The notes beneath the pieces are model-generated. The model did no database searches and had not been told where the DNA came from. It was given only the letters and a program-made list of their open reading frames with translations. Source: Chitinophaga jiangningensis (GTDB taxonomy: Bacteria; Bacteroidota; Bacteroidia; Chitinophagales; Chitinophagaceae). From it: a stretch of DNA of 64,000 bases. This document shows, in pieces, positions 34,136 to 43,127 of this stretch; position 1 is the stretch's first letter, and the number at the start of each line of letters is the position of its first letter. Position numbers and translations under genes: made by a program. Where the stretch lies: contig NZ_FRBL01000007.1 in the NCBI RefSeq assembly GCF_900142605.1, positions 1 to 64,000 on the forward strand. Direction: 5' to 3'.

Positions 34136-35326
34136 ATGAGTAAGTTTTCCGATCATAACTTCAATGGCGAAAAAGCCTTGATCCGCGTAGACTTCAACGT
34201 GCCGTTGAACGACAAATTTGAAATCACCGACGATACGCGTATGCGTGCTGCCGTTCCAACCATTAAGAAAGTTCTCAAAGATGGTGGCGCCGTTATTCTG
34301 ATGTCGCACCTCGGCCGGCCAAAAGACGGTCCTACCGATAAATACTCTTTAAGACACCTCGTATACCACCTCATCTCCCTCCTGGACGGCGTTACCGTTA
34401 AATTCGCGGAAGACTGCGTGGGCCCCGTTGCAGAAGAAGCTGCTGCCAACCTGCAAATGGGCGAAGTACTGCTCCTCGAGAACCTCCGCTTTCACAAAGC
34501 AGAAGAAAAAGGTGACCAGGAATTTGCGCAACAACTCGCTAAACTCGGCAACGTATACGTAAACGATGCCTTCGGCACCGCTCACCGCGCCCACGCCTCC
34601 ACTGCCATCATTGCCCAGTTCTTCCCTCCTGAAAACAGAATGTTCGGCTACCTTATGGAAGCAGAAGTTTCTAATGCGGAAAAAGTACTGAACAACGCGG
34701 AGCAGCCTTTTACTGCCATTCTCGGCGGCGCTAAAGTGTCCGATAAGATCCTCATCATCGAAACGCTTATGGAACGCGCTAATAACATCATCATTGGTGG
34801 TGGTATGGCCTTTACCTTCCTTAAAGCACAAGGCAAGGAAATCGGTAACTCCCTCGTGGAAAACGATAAACTCGACCTCGCCAACGACCTGCTGGAAAAA
34901 GCGAAAGCAAACGGCGTGCAACTGCTTCTGCCCGTTGACTCCGTAGCTGCCGATAAATTTGCTGCTGACGCTGCCACACAGATCGTTTCCAACGATAACA
35001 TCCCTGCAGGATGGATGGGCCTCGACGTAGGACCAAAATCCGTAGCACTCTTCAGCCAAACCATCGCAGCCTCCAAAACCATCCTCTGGAATGGCCCAAT
35101 GGGCGTATTCGAAATGGAAGCCTTCCAGGGTGGTACCAAAGGTGTAGCTGAAGCTATCGTAGCTGCTACCGCTAAAGGCGCCTTCTCCCTCGTAGGTGGC
35201 GGCGACAGTGTTGCAGCCGTAAACCAGTTCGGCTTTGCTGACAAAGTAAGCTATGTATCTACCGGCGGTGGCGCTATGCTCGAATTCTTCGAAGGCAAAG
35301 TGCTCCCGGGTATTGCAGCAATCTAA
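34136..35326 (+). CDS. pgk: phosphoglycerate kinase
   Basis: The 396-residue glycolytic enzyme transfers phosphate from 1,3-bisphosphoglycerate to ADP. Family motifs are RVDFNVPLN near residue 18, LMSHLGRPKDGP, LLLENLRFH, NDAFGTAHRAHAS, GGAKVSDK, and the nucleotide-binding GGGDSVAAV near the end. It is 160 nt downstream of gapA, a common pairing, but has its own terminator and probably its own promoter. Confidence 0.96.
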   Translation: MSKFSDHNFNGEKALIRVDFNVPLNDKFEITDDTRMRAAVPTIKKVLKDGGAVILMSHLGRPKDGPTDKYSLRHLVYHLISLLDGVTVKFAEDCVGPVAEEAAANLQMGEVLLLENLRFHKAEEKGDQEFAQQLAKLGNVYVNDAFGTAHRAHASTAIIAQFFPPENRMFGYLMEAEVSNAEKVLNNAEQPFTAILGGAKVSDKILIIETLMERANNIIIGGGMAFTFLKAQGKEIGNSLVENDKLDLANDLLEKAKANGVQLLLPVDSVAADKFAADAATQIVSNDNIPAGWMGLDVGPKSVALFSQTIAASKTILWNGPMGVFEMEAFQGGTKGVAEAIVAATAKGAFSLVGGGDSVAAVNQFGFADKVSYVSTGGGAMLEFFEGKVLPGIAAI

Positions 35327-35331
35327 ATAAC

Positions 35332-35361
35332 AAAAAAAGGCTCCTCGCAGGAGCCTTTTTT
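35332..35361. terminator. bidirectional terminator between pgk and the glycosyltransferase gene
   Basis: A symmetric hairpin AAAAAAGGCTCCT-CGC-AGGAGCCTTTTTT has T runs in both directions. It ends pgk rightward and the glycosyltransferase leftward. Confidence 0.9.
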
Positions 35362-35362
35362 C

Positions 35363-36283
35363 TTACGCTACGTGTTCCCGTATCTTCACAAACATCTTTA
35401 AGCAAAACATATCCTTGCGGAACTCATTTCTTCTCTTCATCGCCAGGAAATATTTCTTGTATTTAAAGAAGAGTACCATGCGTTTCCAGCTATCCCCAAA
35501 TCCTGTACTGGCATAGCTTTCATAAAGCTCTTCCAGCACCTGCTTTTCTTTCGCATGCGCTGTATCACATTTCCCGGCAAATGTTTGCAGTCGCTCTCTC
35601 GCCTCCCTGATCTTTAACTCCTGCGGCTTCTTATCTTTTGTGACATTAAAGCCATGCTGACGCCATTTCACCATGGCCTTATCATAATACAGAATGGTGC
35701 CGTGTAAAGTGGCATTAAAGGCCAGCCACAGGTCGTGTGGCATCACGGTTGGAAATGGCATACTTCCCATCACTACTTCCCGCTTCGCAATCAATGCATG
35801 CCCGCCAACACAGTTATCAGTAGCAAAATAGAGGGGATTATCGAAATCCTGCAACTTCTTCAGATTGTTATGGGAAATCCCCAAACTCTCCAGGTTTCCA
35901 TCTACCATTGCAGAATCACAGTAAATCATGGGATGGTCACCAATGGCATCCATCAGCAACTGCGTTTTATCCAGGTCCCATACGTCATCCTGATCCGCGT
36001 AGGAAATGTATGCTCCTTTTGCCATTCCGCTTACCTTTTCAAAGTTTTTGATATAGCCAAGGTTGTTATCATTCCTGTGAATCTGAAAATGTGGATAACG
36101 AGCGGCATATTCTTCTAAAATAGCCCAGGTACCATCTTTACTGCAATCGTCCAAAACAATGATTTCCAGGTTGGGATAAGTCTGATTTACCAGTGAATCC
36201 AGCTGTGGTCTTAAAAATCGTTCTCCATTGTAGGTGGCGGCCACAATCGTGACCAGTGGGCTTCTCTTGTCGGAAGTAAGCAT
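35363..36283 (-). CDS. family 2 glycosyltransferase
   Basis: The 306-residue protein, from the ATG at 36283 (MLTSDKRSPLVTIVAATYN), has a GT-A fold. The nucleotide-sugar motifs are DDCSKDGT (about residue 43) and ADQDDVWD, with the metal-binding aspartates, and HDLWL further on. The longer frame (to 36505) runs into the divergent antiporter gene and is unlikely. It has no membrane segment. It probably adds a sugar to a surface polysaccharide. A TACTTTTG box at 36303-36310 on the minus strand is a plausible promoter element. Confidence 0.88.
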   Translation of the reverse strand: MLTSDKRSPLVTIVAATYNGERFLRPQLDSLVNQTYPNLEIIVLDDCSKDGTWAILEEYAARYPHFQIHRNDNNLGYIKNFEKVSGMAKGAYISYADQDDVWDLDKTQLLMDAIGDHPMIYCDSAMVDGNLESLGISHNNLKKLQDFDNPLYFATDNCVGGHALIAKREVVMGSMPFPTVMPHDLWLAFNATLHGTILYYDKAMVKWRQHGFNVTKDKKPQELKIREARERLQTFAGKCDTAHAKEKQVLEELYESYASTGFGDSWKRMVLFFKYKKYFLAMKRRNEFRKDMFCLKMFVKIREHVA

Positions 36284-36302
36284 ATATCTGAATTGATTGC
36301 GG

Positions 36303-36310
36303 CAAAAGTA
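36303..36310 (-). promoter_or_regulatory. -7 box of the glycosyltransferase gene
   Basis: TACTTTTG on the minus strand matches TAnnTTTG 19 nt before the ATG. The -33 region is not recognisable. Confidence 0.4.
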
Positions 36311-36356
36311 GTAAAAGGATTTGTTTATCTTTCCTCCCGATTTCAATCCACCTTTT

Positions 36357-37772
36357 ATGAAGAAACAACTACTCTGGTATCCGGTTATCATAGGCGTATT
36401 TGGCGCCCTGATCTGGTTTGTGCTGGACAAAGGACAGTCTCTGCCTGTAAAGCAGACCACTATTGTACCAGCGCATCCGGTGTCGGTACTGGCTGTCAAA
36501 AGCACCTGGACGCAGTACCTGGAAAATTTCAGGCATCCATTGAGCCTGTTATTACTTCAGATAGTCGTGATCATGTTTGTGGCTCGCCTTTTCGGTAAGC
36601 TGGCCAATATGGTGAAACAACCGGCAGTAGTTGGTGAAATCATCGCTGGTGTGTTGTTAGGGCCATCGCTCCTGGGTTGGATAGCCCCTTCCTTTTCCGG
36701 CTTTCTGTTTCCGACAGAATCCATGAAAACCTTACAATTCCTCAGTCAGATAGGACTTGCCTTCTTCATGTTTATTGTAGGTATGGAGGTGGACCTGAGC
36801 AAGATCAGAAATAAAGCCCACGATGCGGTTATGATCTCGCATGCGAGTATTGTAGTGCCATTTTTCCTTGGTGTTGGGCTCGCCTATTTTATATTTGAAG
36901 CCTTTGCTCCCGCGAATGTCAGTTTCCTGGCTTTTGCCCTGTTTATGGGCATTGCCATGAGTATCACCGCTTTTCCGGTACTGGCAAGGATAGTACAGGA
37001 GCGAAAGCTCACGGGAACTCCGTTAGGCACACTGGCTATTACCTGTGCAGCAGCGGATGATATTACGGCCTGGTGTATCCTGGCTGTGGTAGTGGCGATA
37101 GCACAGGCTACGGGCCTGGTCATGGCGGCCATTACAATAGGCCTCGCCATCCTGTTTGTAGCAGTTATGTTGCTGCTGGTGCGCCCATGGCTGAAGAACT
37201 TCATTACACGTCAGTTGCAGACCAATAACGAGAAAACTGCTGCCGGCGCCGTATTTTTCACCTTACTCATCTCCGGATGGATTGCTGAAGTGATTGGTAT
37301 CCACGCCTTATTTGGGGCATTCCTGGCAGGCGCTATTATGCCGGTGCAGGAAACGGTACGCAAGCTCTTCACAGATAAGGTTGAAGACGTCTCTGTGATG
37401 ATCCTCCTCCCTATTTTCTTTGTATTCACCGGCCTGCGAACGCACATAGGTTTACTGTCCCAGGGACATTTATGGGCAGCCTTCGGTATGATTATGCTGG
37501 TAGCTGTAGGCGGTAAATTTGGCGGTAGTGCGGTTACGGCGCGATTAATGGGGCAAACCTGGCGGCAGTCAATCTCCATCGGTGCACTGATGAACACCCG
37601 TGGGTTGATGGAATTGATTGTTTTAAACATCGGATATGACCTGGGCATCCTCTCTCCCGAAATTTTCGCTATGCTGGTGCTGATGGCGCTTGCTACCACA
37701 TTCATGACCGGCCCCTTGCTTGACCTGGTGGATTTATCAGAAAGGAAGGCGCACAAAGCCGCCACTGCTTAG
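36357..37772 (+). CDS. CPA2-type cation:proton antiporter
   Basis: The protein has about 471 residues from the ATG at 36357 (MKKQLLWYPV), with one N-terminal anchor and a 12-13 helix transport domain. Segments resembling the Na+/H+ exchanger family include VVGEIIAGVLLGPSLLGW and the ion-site pair AADDITAWC. LPIFFVFTGLRTHIG and GALMNTRGLMELIVL also fit. The E. coli KefC-type regulatory nucleotide domain is absent. It should exchange Na+ or K+ for protons across the inner membrane. It is divergent from the glycosyltransferase gene. Confidence 0.9.
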   Translation: MKKQLLWYPVIIGVFGALIWFVLDKGQSLPVKQTTIVPAHPVSVLAVKSTWTQYLENFRHPLSLLLLQIVVIMFVARLFGKLANMVKQPAVVGEIIAGVLLGPSLLGWIAPSFSGFLFPTESMKTLQFLSQIGLAFFMFIVGMEVDLSKIRNKAHDAVMISHASIVVPFFLGVGLAYFIFEAFAPANVSFLAFALFMGIAMSITAFPVLARIVQERKLTGTPLGTLAITCAAADDITAWCILAVVVAIAQATGLVMAAITIGLAILFVAVMLLLVRPWLKNFITRQLQTNNEKTAAGAVFFTLLISGWIAEVIGIHALFGAFLAGAIMPVQETVRKLFTDKVEDVSVMILLPIFFVFTGLRTHIGLLSQGHLWAAFGMIMLVAVGGKFGGSAVTARLMGQTWRQSISIGALMNTRGLMELIVLNIGYDLGILSPEIFAMLVLMALATTFMTGPLLDLVDLSERKAHKAATA

Positions 37773-37794
37773 CTTTGCAACTTATTTATATCTT

Positions 37795-37830
37795 AAAGGC
37801 CGGTTGTAGCTACAGCCGGCCTTTTCTTTT
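37795..37830 (+). terminator. terminator after the antiporter
   Basis: Arms AAAGGCCGG and CCGGCCTTT (37795-37803, 37816-37824) with an inner TGTAGCTACA palindrome form a long stem, followed by TCTTTTG. Confidence 0.8.
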
Positions 37831-37837
37831 GTTTTAT

Positions 37838-38085
37838 AGGGAGATGTAAAGCCGGCATTACCATGTTATTTTCTTAACTATGTAAAATGCGGCTGTTTAT
37901 CTCTCTCCTTAAAAATATTTAGGGAGATGCTAATCCCGCACGGCCAGGTTTCCCCACCGTTTTACTGTAGTCACGCGGCTGTTCATTTCTCCTTAAAAAG
38001 ATTTTGTGAGATATAACCTTGCGTGCGGTTGCCCGATCCCTGATATTAACCACAGAATAGCGGCTCCCGGTTTCGGCTATATGCC
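37838..38085. repeat. degenerate tandem repeat, period about 83-84 nt
   Basis: Three units start at 37838, 37921 and about 38005. The first two begin AGGGAGATG and the third TGTGAGATA. Before units 2 and 3 there is a shared segment GCGGCTGTT-AT-TCTCCTTAAAAA. At each unit junction TCTCC-TTAAA pairs with TTTA-GGGAGA (or TTTT-GTGAGA) to form a hairpin. The array fills most of the gap between two converging genes and has no coding potential I can see. Confidence 0.55.
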
Positions 38086-38131
38086 ATAAACGCGAAAGCC
38101 GGCTGTAGGTACAGCCGGCTTTCGCGTTTAT
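38086..38131 (-). terminator. 22-bp perfect palindrome after the lytic transglycosylase gene
   Basis: Two 22-nt arms, starting ATAAACGCGAAAGCCGG and ending in the exact complement, are separated by only two bases. It lies 12 nt past the stop of the transglycosylase and probably ends its transcript. The stem is far longer than a terminator needs. Confidence 0.7.
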
Positions 38132-38143
38132 ATTGTTTAACCC

Positions 38144-39433
38144 TTATGCTTTTTTAGCAGTAGTGGTTTTCTTTTTAGCAGTAGAAGTTGATTTCTTTTT
38201 GCTGTGGTAAGCCGTTTTCTTTTTAGCGGCAGCAGTTTTAGCTGCTGGTGCTTTTGTTGGTGCCGGTTTAGCTTCTGGCATTTTAGCCGGTGCAGGGAAT
38301 TTGGATTTATCCAGTCCTACGGCTTTATCATCGAGGGTCAGTTGAACTGACTCTTTCAGGATTTCTTCTTTTTCTGCCATGAACTGCTTCATTTTCTCTT
38401 TCGGGATGCGCAGGTCATATGCATTTACAGGAGAAGCCAGCGCTTTTGCGAAACCAGGATTCAGGCGGTCCAGTGCGGCCACTTCCATATCCAGTGATTT
38501 GGCGATTGCTTCCAGGCGGTATTTGCCGGAGATATTCACTTCTACCGTGCTGAAAATTTCGTCTTCTGTGAGCGGGCCACGGGCCACAGCAGCAGCAGGA
38601 GCTACATTATCAGCGGTGTTGGTCACTACGGCATTATTTTCATCCAGGCTCACACCAAAGAAGTTGTTGAATCGGTCGAGGATGTAGCCGGTAGCGATGA
38701 ATTTATACACGTGGTTGCGGGATTCCGCCGGCAGGAAGTATTGCATGCCCCAGAAATCTTCGCGGCCGCTGGCTTTCATAGCGCGCTGTACGCCGCCGGC
38801 ACCACAGTTATAAGCAGCAACTACGAGTAACCAGTCGCCAAACTGATCATACAGTTGGTTGAGGTATTGTGCTGCTGCGAGGGTGGATTTATAGAAGTCT
38901 TTACGTTCGTCTACTTTTTTACCTACGCTCAGGCCGAAGATACGCGCGGTACCGGCCATAAACTGCCATGCACCTACGGCACCTACTCTGGAGCGTGCGT
39001 TGGTATTAAAGCTGGATTCGATTACGGCCAGGTATTTCATTTCTTCAGGGATACCGTGCTCACGGAAGATTTTTTCTACCGTTGCAAAGTAAGGCTGACC
39101 TCTTTCGATCATGATCTGGAGGTGCTGGCTGTAACGGGTAGCGTAGTTATTCACATAACCGGCTACCAGGTTGTTGTTGATTTGTTCGTATACTTTGGCG
39201 CTACGAACAGTATTAGGAAGGCTTTGAGCCGCCTTTTTTACCGCAAGGGAGGTTGGAGATGCGTGAACGAGGGTATCCTTGGGTAATTTAACTTTTACCC
39301 TTGATGTATTCAATCCACTAGTGTCGGCCGCGACAGTGGCGAAGCCGATCTCTTTAGGTATGCCGTTGCTACCCGCTTTCACTTTTCCTAAACTCAATGC
39401 TGGCAACAGCGTAAGTAAAAAGATTTTTCTCAT
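38144..39433 (-). CDS. lytic transglycosylase, MltD-like
   Basis: The 429-residue protein has a signal peptide (about 1-21) and a transglycosylase SLT domain (about 105-240). Its catalytic glutamate is in LAVIESSFNTNARS, with the family motifs GAWQFMAGTAR and VAAYNCGAGGV. A LysM-like peptidoglycan-binding segment follows (about 295-350). The C-terminal tail is Lys/Ala/Thr-rich (PAKTAAAKKKTAYHSKKK) and may bind a polyanion. It cleaves peptidoglycan glycan strands in the periplasm. It lies 10 nt after gatA, so both are likely on one transcript. Confidence 0.9.
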   Translation of the reverse strand: MRKIFLLTLLPALSLGKVKAGSNGIPKEIGFATVAADTSGLNTSRVKVKLPKDTLVHASPTSLAVKKAAQSLPNTVRSAKVYEQINNNLVAGYVNNYATRYSQHLQIMIERGQPYFATVEKIFREHGIPEEMKYLAVIESSFNTNARSRVGAVGAWQFMAGTARIFGLSVGKKVDERKDFYKSTLAAAQYLNQLYDQFGDWLLVVAAYNCGAGGVQRAMKASGREDFWGMQYFLPAESRNHVYKFIATGYILDRFNNFFGVSLDENNAVVTNTADNVAPAAAVARGPLTEDEIFSTVEVNISGKYRLEAIAKSLDMEVAALDRLNPGFAKALASPVNAYDLRIPKEKMKQFMAEKEEILKESVQLTLDDKAVGLDKSKFPAPAKMPEAKPAPTKAPAAKTAAAKKKTAYHSKKKSTSTAKKKTTTAKKA

Positions 39434-39443
39434 ACAATTTATT

Positions 39444-40889
39444 TTAAACAGTCGCCACCTGTTTGCTATCCATCAATTGATGGGCAATGCTTAACAGGTT
39501 AGCCTCGTCAAACTTCTTTGTAATGATCTGTACACCAAATGGCATCCCGTTTGAATGCTTTCTCATGGGGACGGATATAGCCGGAACCCCTACCAAATTC
39601 GCTAAGACCGTATAAATGTCGGCAAGGTACATAGCTATAGGGTCATCTGTTTTTTCCCCTAATTTAAATGCCGTTGAAGGCACAGTTGGCATTAATATGG
39701 CGTCGTACTGATCTAAAATTTCGTTCAATTTGTCAGCTACTAAACGTCTAACTTGCTGAGCTTTAGTGTAATAAGCATCGTAATAGCCTGAGCTTAACAC
39801 AAAAGTCCCCAGTAAGATACGCCTTTTTACCTCTTTCCCAAACCCTTCGGACCTACTTTTTTTGTAAAAATCGGTCAGATCGAGGTTTTTTTGCTCCGTT
39901 CTGTGGCCGTATTTCACGCCATCGTAACGGGAGAGATTGCTGGATGCTTCGGCAGTTGTGAGCACATAATAGGCTGGCACAATGTAGTCGATCAGGTCAA
40001 ATCCGCTACCGGAAACCGTATGACCGTTGTCTACCAGATTTTCAAAGAAATCTATATAAGCATCTTTCATCTCGGGATCGAGGCCGTCGTGGTACAATGC
40101 ATCCCTTAAATACGCAAATTTGTAGGATTTATTGTGCGACAAACCAGATTGGTAATCAGGTACTTCCTTTTGAGAGGCGGTACTATCGAACTCATCCGGT
40201 CCGGCGATGACCTGTAGAACCGCGGCCACATCGGCAATATCCTTGCCAAAAATCCCAATTTGGTCAAAAGATGACGCGTAGGCGATCAAGCCATAACGGG
40301 AGATGCGACCGTAAGTCGGTTTAAGGCCTACGATACCGCAAAAATCCGCCGGTTGCCTTACGGAACCGCCGGTGTCGCTACCCAGACTCACCTGACATAG
40401 ATCGGCCTGTACGGCCACTGCGGAGCCTCCGGAGGAGCCACCCGGTACGCGGGAAGTATCCAGCGCATTTAAGGTAGGTCCGTAGGCCGAATTTTCGTTG
40501 GTGGAACCCATCGCAAACTCGTCGCAGTTCAGATTTCCTATAATAATAGCATCTGCCTCCAGCAGGCGTTCGACCGCTGTGGCAGAATATAATGAGTTAA
40601 ACCCTTCCAGAATATGGGAAGCGGCACTTACATTATGACCTTTATAGCAGATAACATCTTTAATACCTATCACTACTCCAGCCAGGGGCCCTACGGGCTG
40701 ACCGCCTTGTATGCGGGCATCCAGTTCACGGGCTTTATCCAGGGCTTCCTCCTCATATACCTCCAGGAAGGCATTTAAATGTTTTAGCTCCTGAATACGG
40801 TTGAGATAATAGCGTACCTTATCCGTACAGGTTATGCTGCCGGCGTATAATGCTTTGTGAAAAGTATTAATACTGCTGAATTCAGACAA
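39444..40889 (-). CDS. gatA: aspartyl/glutamyl-tRNA amidotransferase subunit A
   Basis: The 481-residue amidase releases ammonia from glutamine for GatB to amidate Glu-tRNA-Gln or Asp-tRNA-Asn. The catalytic lysine is in GIKDV. The cis-Ser/Ser pair is in the amidase signature PGGSSGGSAVAV and DTGGSVRQPADFCG. The NENSAYGPTLN segment is also typical. gatB and gatC are not here. It lies 59 nt after tatA and 10 nt before the transglycosylase gene. Confidence 0.93.
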   Translation of the reverse strand: MSEFSSINTFHKALYAGSITCTDKVRYYLNRIQELKHLNAFLEVYEEEALDKARELDARIQGGQPVGPLAGVVIGIKDVICYKGHNVSAASHILEGFNSLYSATAVERLLEADAIIIGNLNCDEFAMGSTNENSAYGPTLNALDTSRVPGGSSGGSAVAVQADLCQVSLGSDTGGSVRQPADFCGIVGLKPTYGRISRYGLIAYASSFDQIGIFGKDIADVAAVLQVIAGPDEFDSTASQKEVPDYQSGLSHNKSYKFAYLRDALYHDGLDPEMKDAYIDFFENLVDNGHTVSGSGFDLIDYIVPAYYVLTTAEASSNLSRYDGVKYGHRTEQKNLDLTDFYKKSRSEGFGKEVKRRILLGTFVLSSGYYDAYYTKAQQVRRLVADKLNEILDQYDAILMPTVPSTAFKLGEKTDDPIAMYLADIYTVLANLVGVPAISVPMRKHSNGMPFGVQIITKKFDEANLLSIAHQLMDSKQVATV

Positions 40890-40948
40890 TGCTAAACCAG
40901 TTAAAATGAAAATATGATTATACGAATTGTAACGTGTTACCCGGGCAA

Positions 40949-41206
40949 TTAAGCGTTAGGGGTAGTATCTGTTGTAGAAGATTGAGTTGCAGCGGCTGGT
41001 TTTTCTTTCATGCCTTCCTCAATTTCCTGGCGCACGTTGTTTTTTGCGTCATTGAACTCACGGATACCTTTACCCAGGCCGCGCATCAGTTCAGGAATTT
41101 TCTTACCGCCAAACAGCAGTAAAACCACAATCGCGATCAGCAGCAGTTCAGAACCACCTACATCGGAAAGAAATAAAAAAGTCGATTTAGCGAAAACAGC
41201 AGTCAT
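40949..41206 (-). CDS. tatA: twin-arginine translocase subunit TatA/E
   Basis: The 85-residue protein has one membrane helix (about 19-35, ELLLIAIVVLLLFGGKK), the conserved FGGKKIPELMRGLGKGIREF amphipathic helix and an acidic/Gln/Thr-rich tail. It forms the pore of the Tat pathway for folded proteins. tatC is not in the window. A TACCTTTG box lies at 41235-41242 upstream. Confidence 0.93.
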   Translation of the reverse strand: MTAVFAKSTFLFLSDVGGSELLLIAIVVLLLFGGKKIPELMRGLGKGIREFNDAKNNVRQEIEEGMKEKPAAATQSSTTDTTPNA

Positions 41207-41234
41207 CTTCTCAGTTGTTTAAAGTTCTAATACA

Positions 41235-41242
41235 CAAAGGTA
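41235..41242 (-). promoter_or_regulatory. -7 box upstream of tatA
   Basis: TACCTTTG on the minus strand matches the consensus. There is no TTTG at the expected distance upstream. Confidence 0.45.
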
Positions 41243-41313
41243 AATTATTAAATCCGCTTTTTCACCCGCCAGTGGTTGCTGCCGGCCAGATTTAAGATCA
41301 TTTTAAGGAAATG

Positions 41314-41345
41314 AAAAAAGCGGAACCGTTAAGGCTCCGCTTTTT
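41314..41345 (-). terminator. terminator after rplS
   Basis: AAAAAAGCGGA...TCCGCTTTTT forms a hairpin with T runs on both strands. It separates the ribosomal genes from tatA. Confidence 0.85.
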
Positions 41346-41366
41346 ACTAATTTCCCTGTATTTATA

Positions 41367-41714
41367 CTAAACCCTTTTTTCTTTAATACGGGCTGCTTTA
41401 CCAGCGCGTTGACGGAGGTAGTACAGTTTCGCTCTTCTTACTTTACCTACCTTGTTTAACACGATACCATCGATGTTAGGAGAGTAGAGTGGGAACAACC
41501 TTTCTACACCAATACCGTCAGAGATTTTTCTAACAGTGAAAGACGCAGTAAACCCTGTACCCTGGATTTTCACCACATCACCTTTAAAGGACTGAATCCT
41601 TTCTTTATTACCTTCCACGATTTTATAATTGACAGTGACGTTGTCGCCTGCTTTAAACTTCGGGTACTGTTTTTTAGCTGTCAGTTGTTCGTGAACAAAC
41701 GAAATTGCGTTCAT
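41367..41714 (-). CDS. rplS: 50S ribosomal protein L19
   Basis: The 115-residue protein matches L19, which lies at the 30S/50S interface. Conserved parts are FKAGDNVTVNYKIVEGNKER, RIQSFKGDVVKIQG and GVERLFPLYSPNIDGI. It is the last gene of the leftward rpsP-rimM-trmD-rplS block and has an extra promoter of its own. Confidence 0.96.
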   Translation of the reverse strand: MNAISFVHEQLTAKKQYPKFKAGDNVTVNYKIVEGNKERIQSFKGDVVKIQGTGFTASFTVRKISDGIGVERLFPLYSPNIDGIVLNKVGKVRRAKLYYLRQRAGKAARIKEKRV

Positions 41715-41736
41715 CTTTCAAATATTTATGGGAGTG

Positions 41737-41768
41737 CAAAAGTAAGTCAAGAAATAGCATTTACCAAA
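41737..41768 (-). promoter_or_regulatory. promoter of rplS
   Basis: The minus strand has TTTG, a 20-nt spacer and TACTTTTG, about 23 nt before the ATG. Confidence 0.75.
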
Positions 41769-41832
41769 TTAATGCAGTATAAATTCTCCAAAAATCTCAA
41801 AATACCTTCCGACTAATATCTAATTAATTAAT

Positions 41833-42504
41833 TTACAATAGATCCGGGCGTCTTTCCTTCGTTCTTTCCAGTGCCTGCTGGTGACGCCAATCCTCAATTT
41901 TGCGGTGGTCCCCGCTTAAAAGTACATCGGGCACTTTCCAGCCTCTGAATTCATCCGGGCGGGTATATACCGGCGGCGCCAGGAGATTATCCTGGAAGGA
42001 GTCGAATAATGCGCTTGTTTCATCATTAAGTACGCCAGGCAACAACCGGCCGATGGCGTCCACGAGTACGGCAGCGCCGAGTTCTCCGCCCGACAGCACG
42101 TAATCTCCGATGGAGATCTCTTTGGTGATGAAATGATCGCGGATACGCTGATCGATTCCTTTGTAGTGGCCACAGAGGATCATCAGGTTGCCTTTGAGGG
42201 AGAGCTGGTTGGCCATTCTCTGGTTCAGCGTTTCTCCGTCGGGCGTCATGTAGATGATTTCATCGTAGGTCACTTTTGACTGCAGCGTTTCGATGCAATT
42301 CACAATAGGTTCCAGCATCATCACCATCCCTGCTCCTCCACCAAACTGGTAGTCGTCTACCTGCTGGTGTTTCAGGGAGGAATACTCCCTCAGGTGGTGC
42401 AGGTGTACTTCCAGCAGCCCTTTGGCCTGTGCGCGCTTCATAATGCTGTGGGAAAGCGGACTTTCCAGCAGTTCAGGAAGCACGGATATTATATCAATAC
42501 GCAT
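41833..42504 (-). CDS. trmD: tRNA (guanine-N1)-methyltransferase TrmD
   Basis: The 223-residue SPOUT enzyme methylates G37 of tRNAs from S-adenosylmethionine. Family motifs are the YQFGGGAGMVMM segment, the LCGHYKGIDQRI knot loop, and SIGDYVLSGGELGAAV. The C-terminal domain has RPDEFRGWKVPDVLLSGDH. It follows rimM by 27 nt on the same strand. Confidence 0.95.
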   Translation of the reverse strand: MRIDIISVLPELLESPLSHSIMKRAQAKGLLEVHLHHLREYSSLKHQQVDDYQFGGGAGMVMMLEPIVNCIETLQSKVTYDEIIYMTPDGETLNQRMANQLSLKGNLMILCGHYKGIDQRIRDHFITKEISIGDYVLSGGELGAAVLVDAIGRLLPGVLNDETSALFDSFQDNLLAPPVYTRPDEFRGWKVPDVLLSGDHRKIEDWRHQQALERTKERRPDLL

Positions 42505-42531
42505 AATGCCGGTTTGTTAATTGATTCTGTC

Positions 42532-43053
42532 TTAGCCGGTATACAGTTCCACCAGTCCTTCCGGAAGGTCTACATGTACTACCTGGCCCTTTTTATCCAT
42601 TTTTACGAGTGATTGGTCGTTGATAGGCAGCAGGGCTTCTTTTCCCTTGATCTGCACTTTAACCAGCACCTGCATGGGCATTTCGATCACTTCTTCCACT
42701 ACGCCAAGGGTGCCATGGTGGGCATCTTCCACGGTGTAGCCCAGGAGTGCCAGCGGCGACGAAGCGGCTGCCTGTTCCTTAAAGTCGGATTCCTGGAGGT
42801 ATAGTTGTCCTGGCAGGAGTTTCTGGGCAGCTTCCTTGGTGTCGATCCCTTCCAGCTTCACGTAAAACTGATCTAAACCTTTGGCCTTCACTTCTTTGAT
42901 AAAGTAAGGGATAAAGCTGTTTTTTCTTTCTTCCAGGAAAACTGCCTCTACTCCTTTCAGGGTGGAGCGTTTGCCGAGACTATGTTTCACCAGGATTTCG
43001 CCCTGGAGGCCATGTGCCGACACCAGTTTGCCTATACTGAAGTAATTACTCAT
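42532..43053 (-). CDS. rimM: 16S rRNA processing protein RimM
   Basis: The 173-residue protein helps mature the 30S head and binds S19. The N-terminal barrel starts IGKLVSAHGLQGEILVKH. The PRC-barrel-like C-terminal domain has LLGYTVEDAHHGTLGVVEEV and ALLPIND. Gene order rpsP-rimM-trmD-rplS is the usual one. Confidence 0.93.
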   Translation of the reverse strand: MSNYFSIGKLVSAHGLQGEILVKHSLGKRSTLKGVEAVFLEERKNSFIPYFIKEVKAKGLDQFYVKLEGIDTKEAAQKLLPGQLYLQESDFKEQAAASSPLALLGYTVEDAHHGTLGVVEEVIEMPMQVLVKVQIKGKEALLPINDQSLVKMDKKGQVVHVDLPEGLVELYTG

Positions 43054-43127
43054 AATTGGAAATTAAAAAAGGAAATATTTGCGGTTGCAAATATTTCCTT
43101 TTCAGGTATTTGTAAAACGTTGCCGTT

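Noticed and set aside
36284..36505. N-terminal extension of the glycosyltransferase
   Set aside because: The extra 74 codons run through the divergent antiporter start and have no family similarity. The ATG at 36283 begins the GT-A fold.
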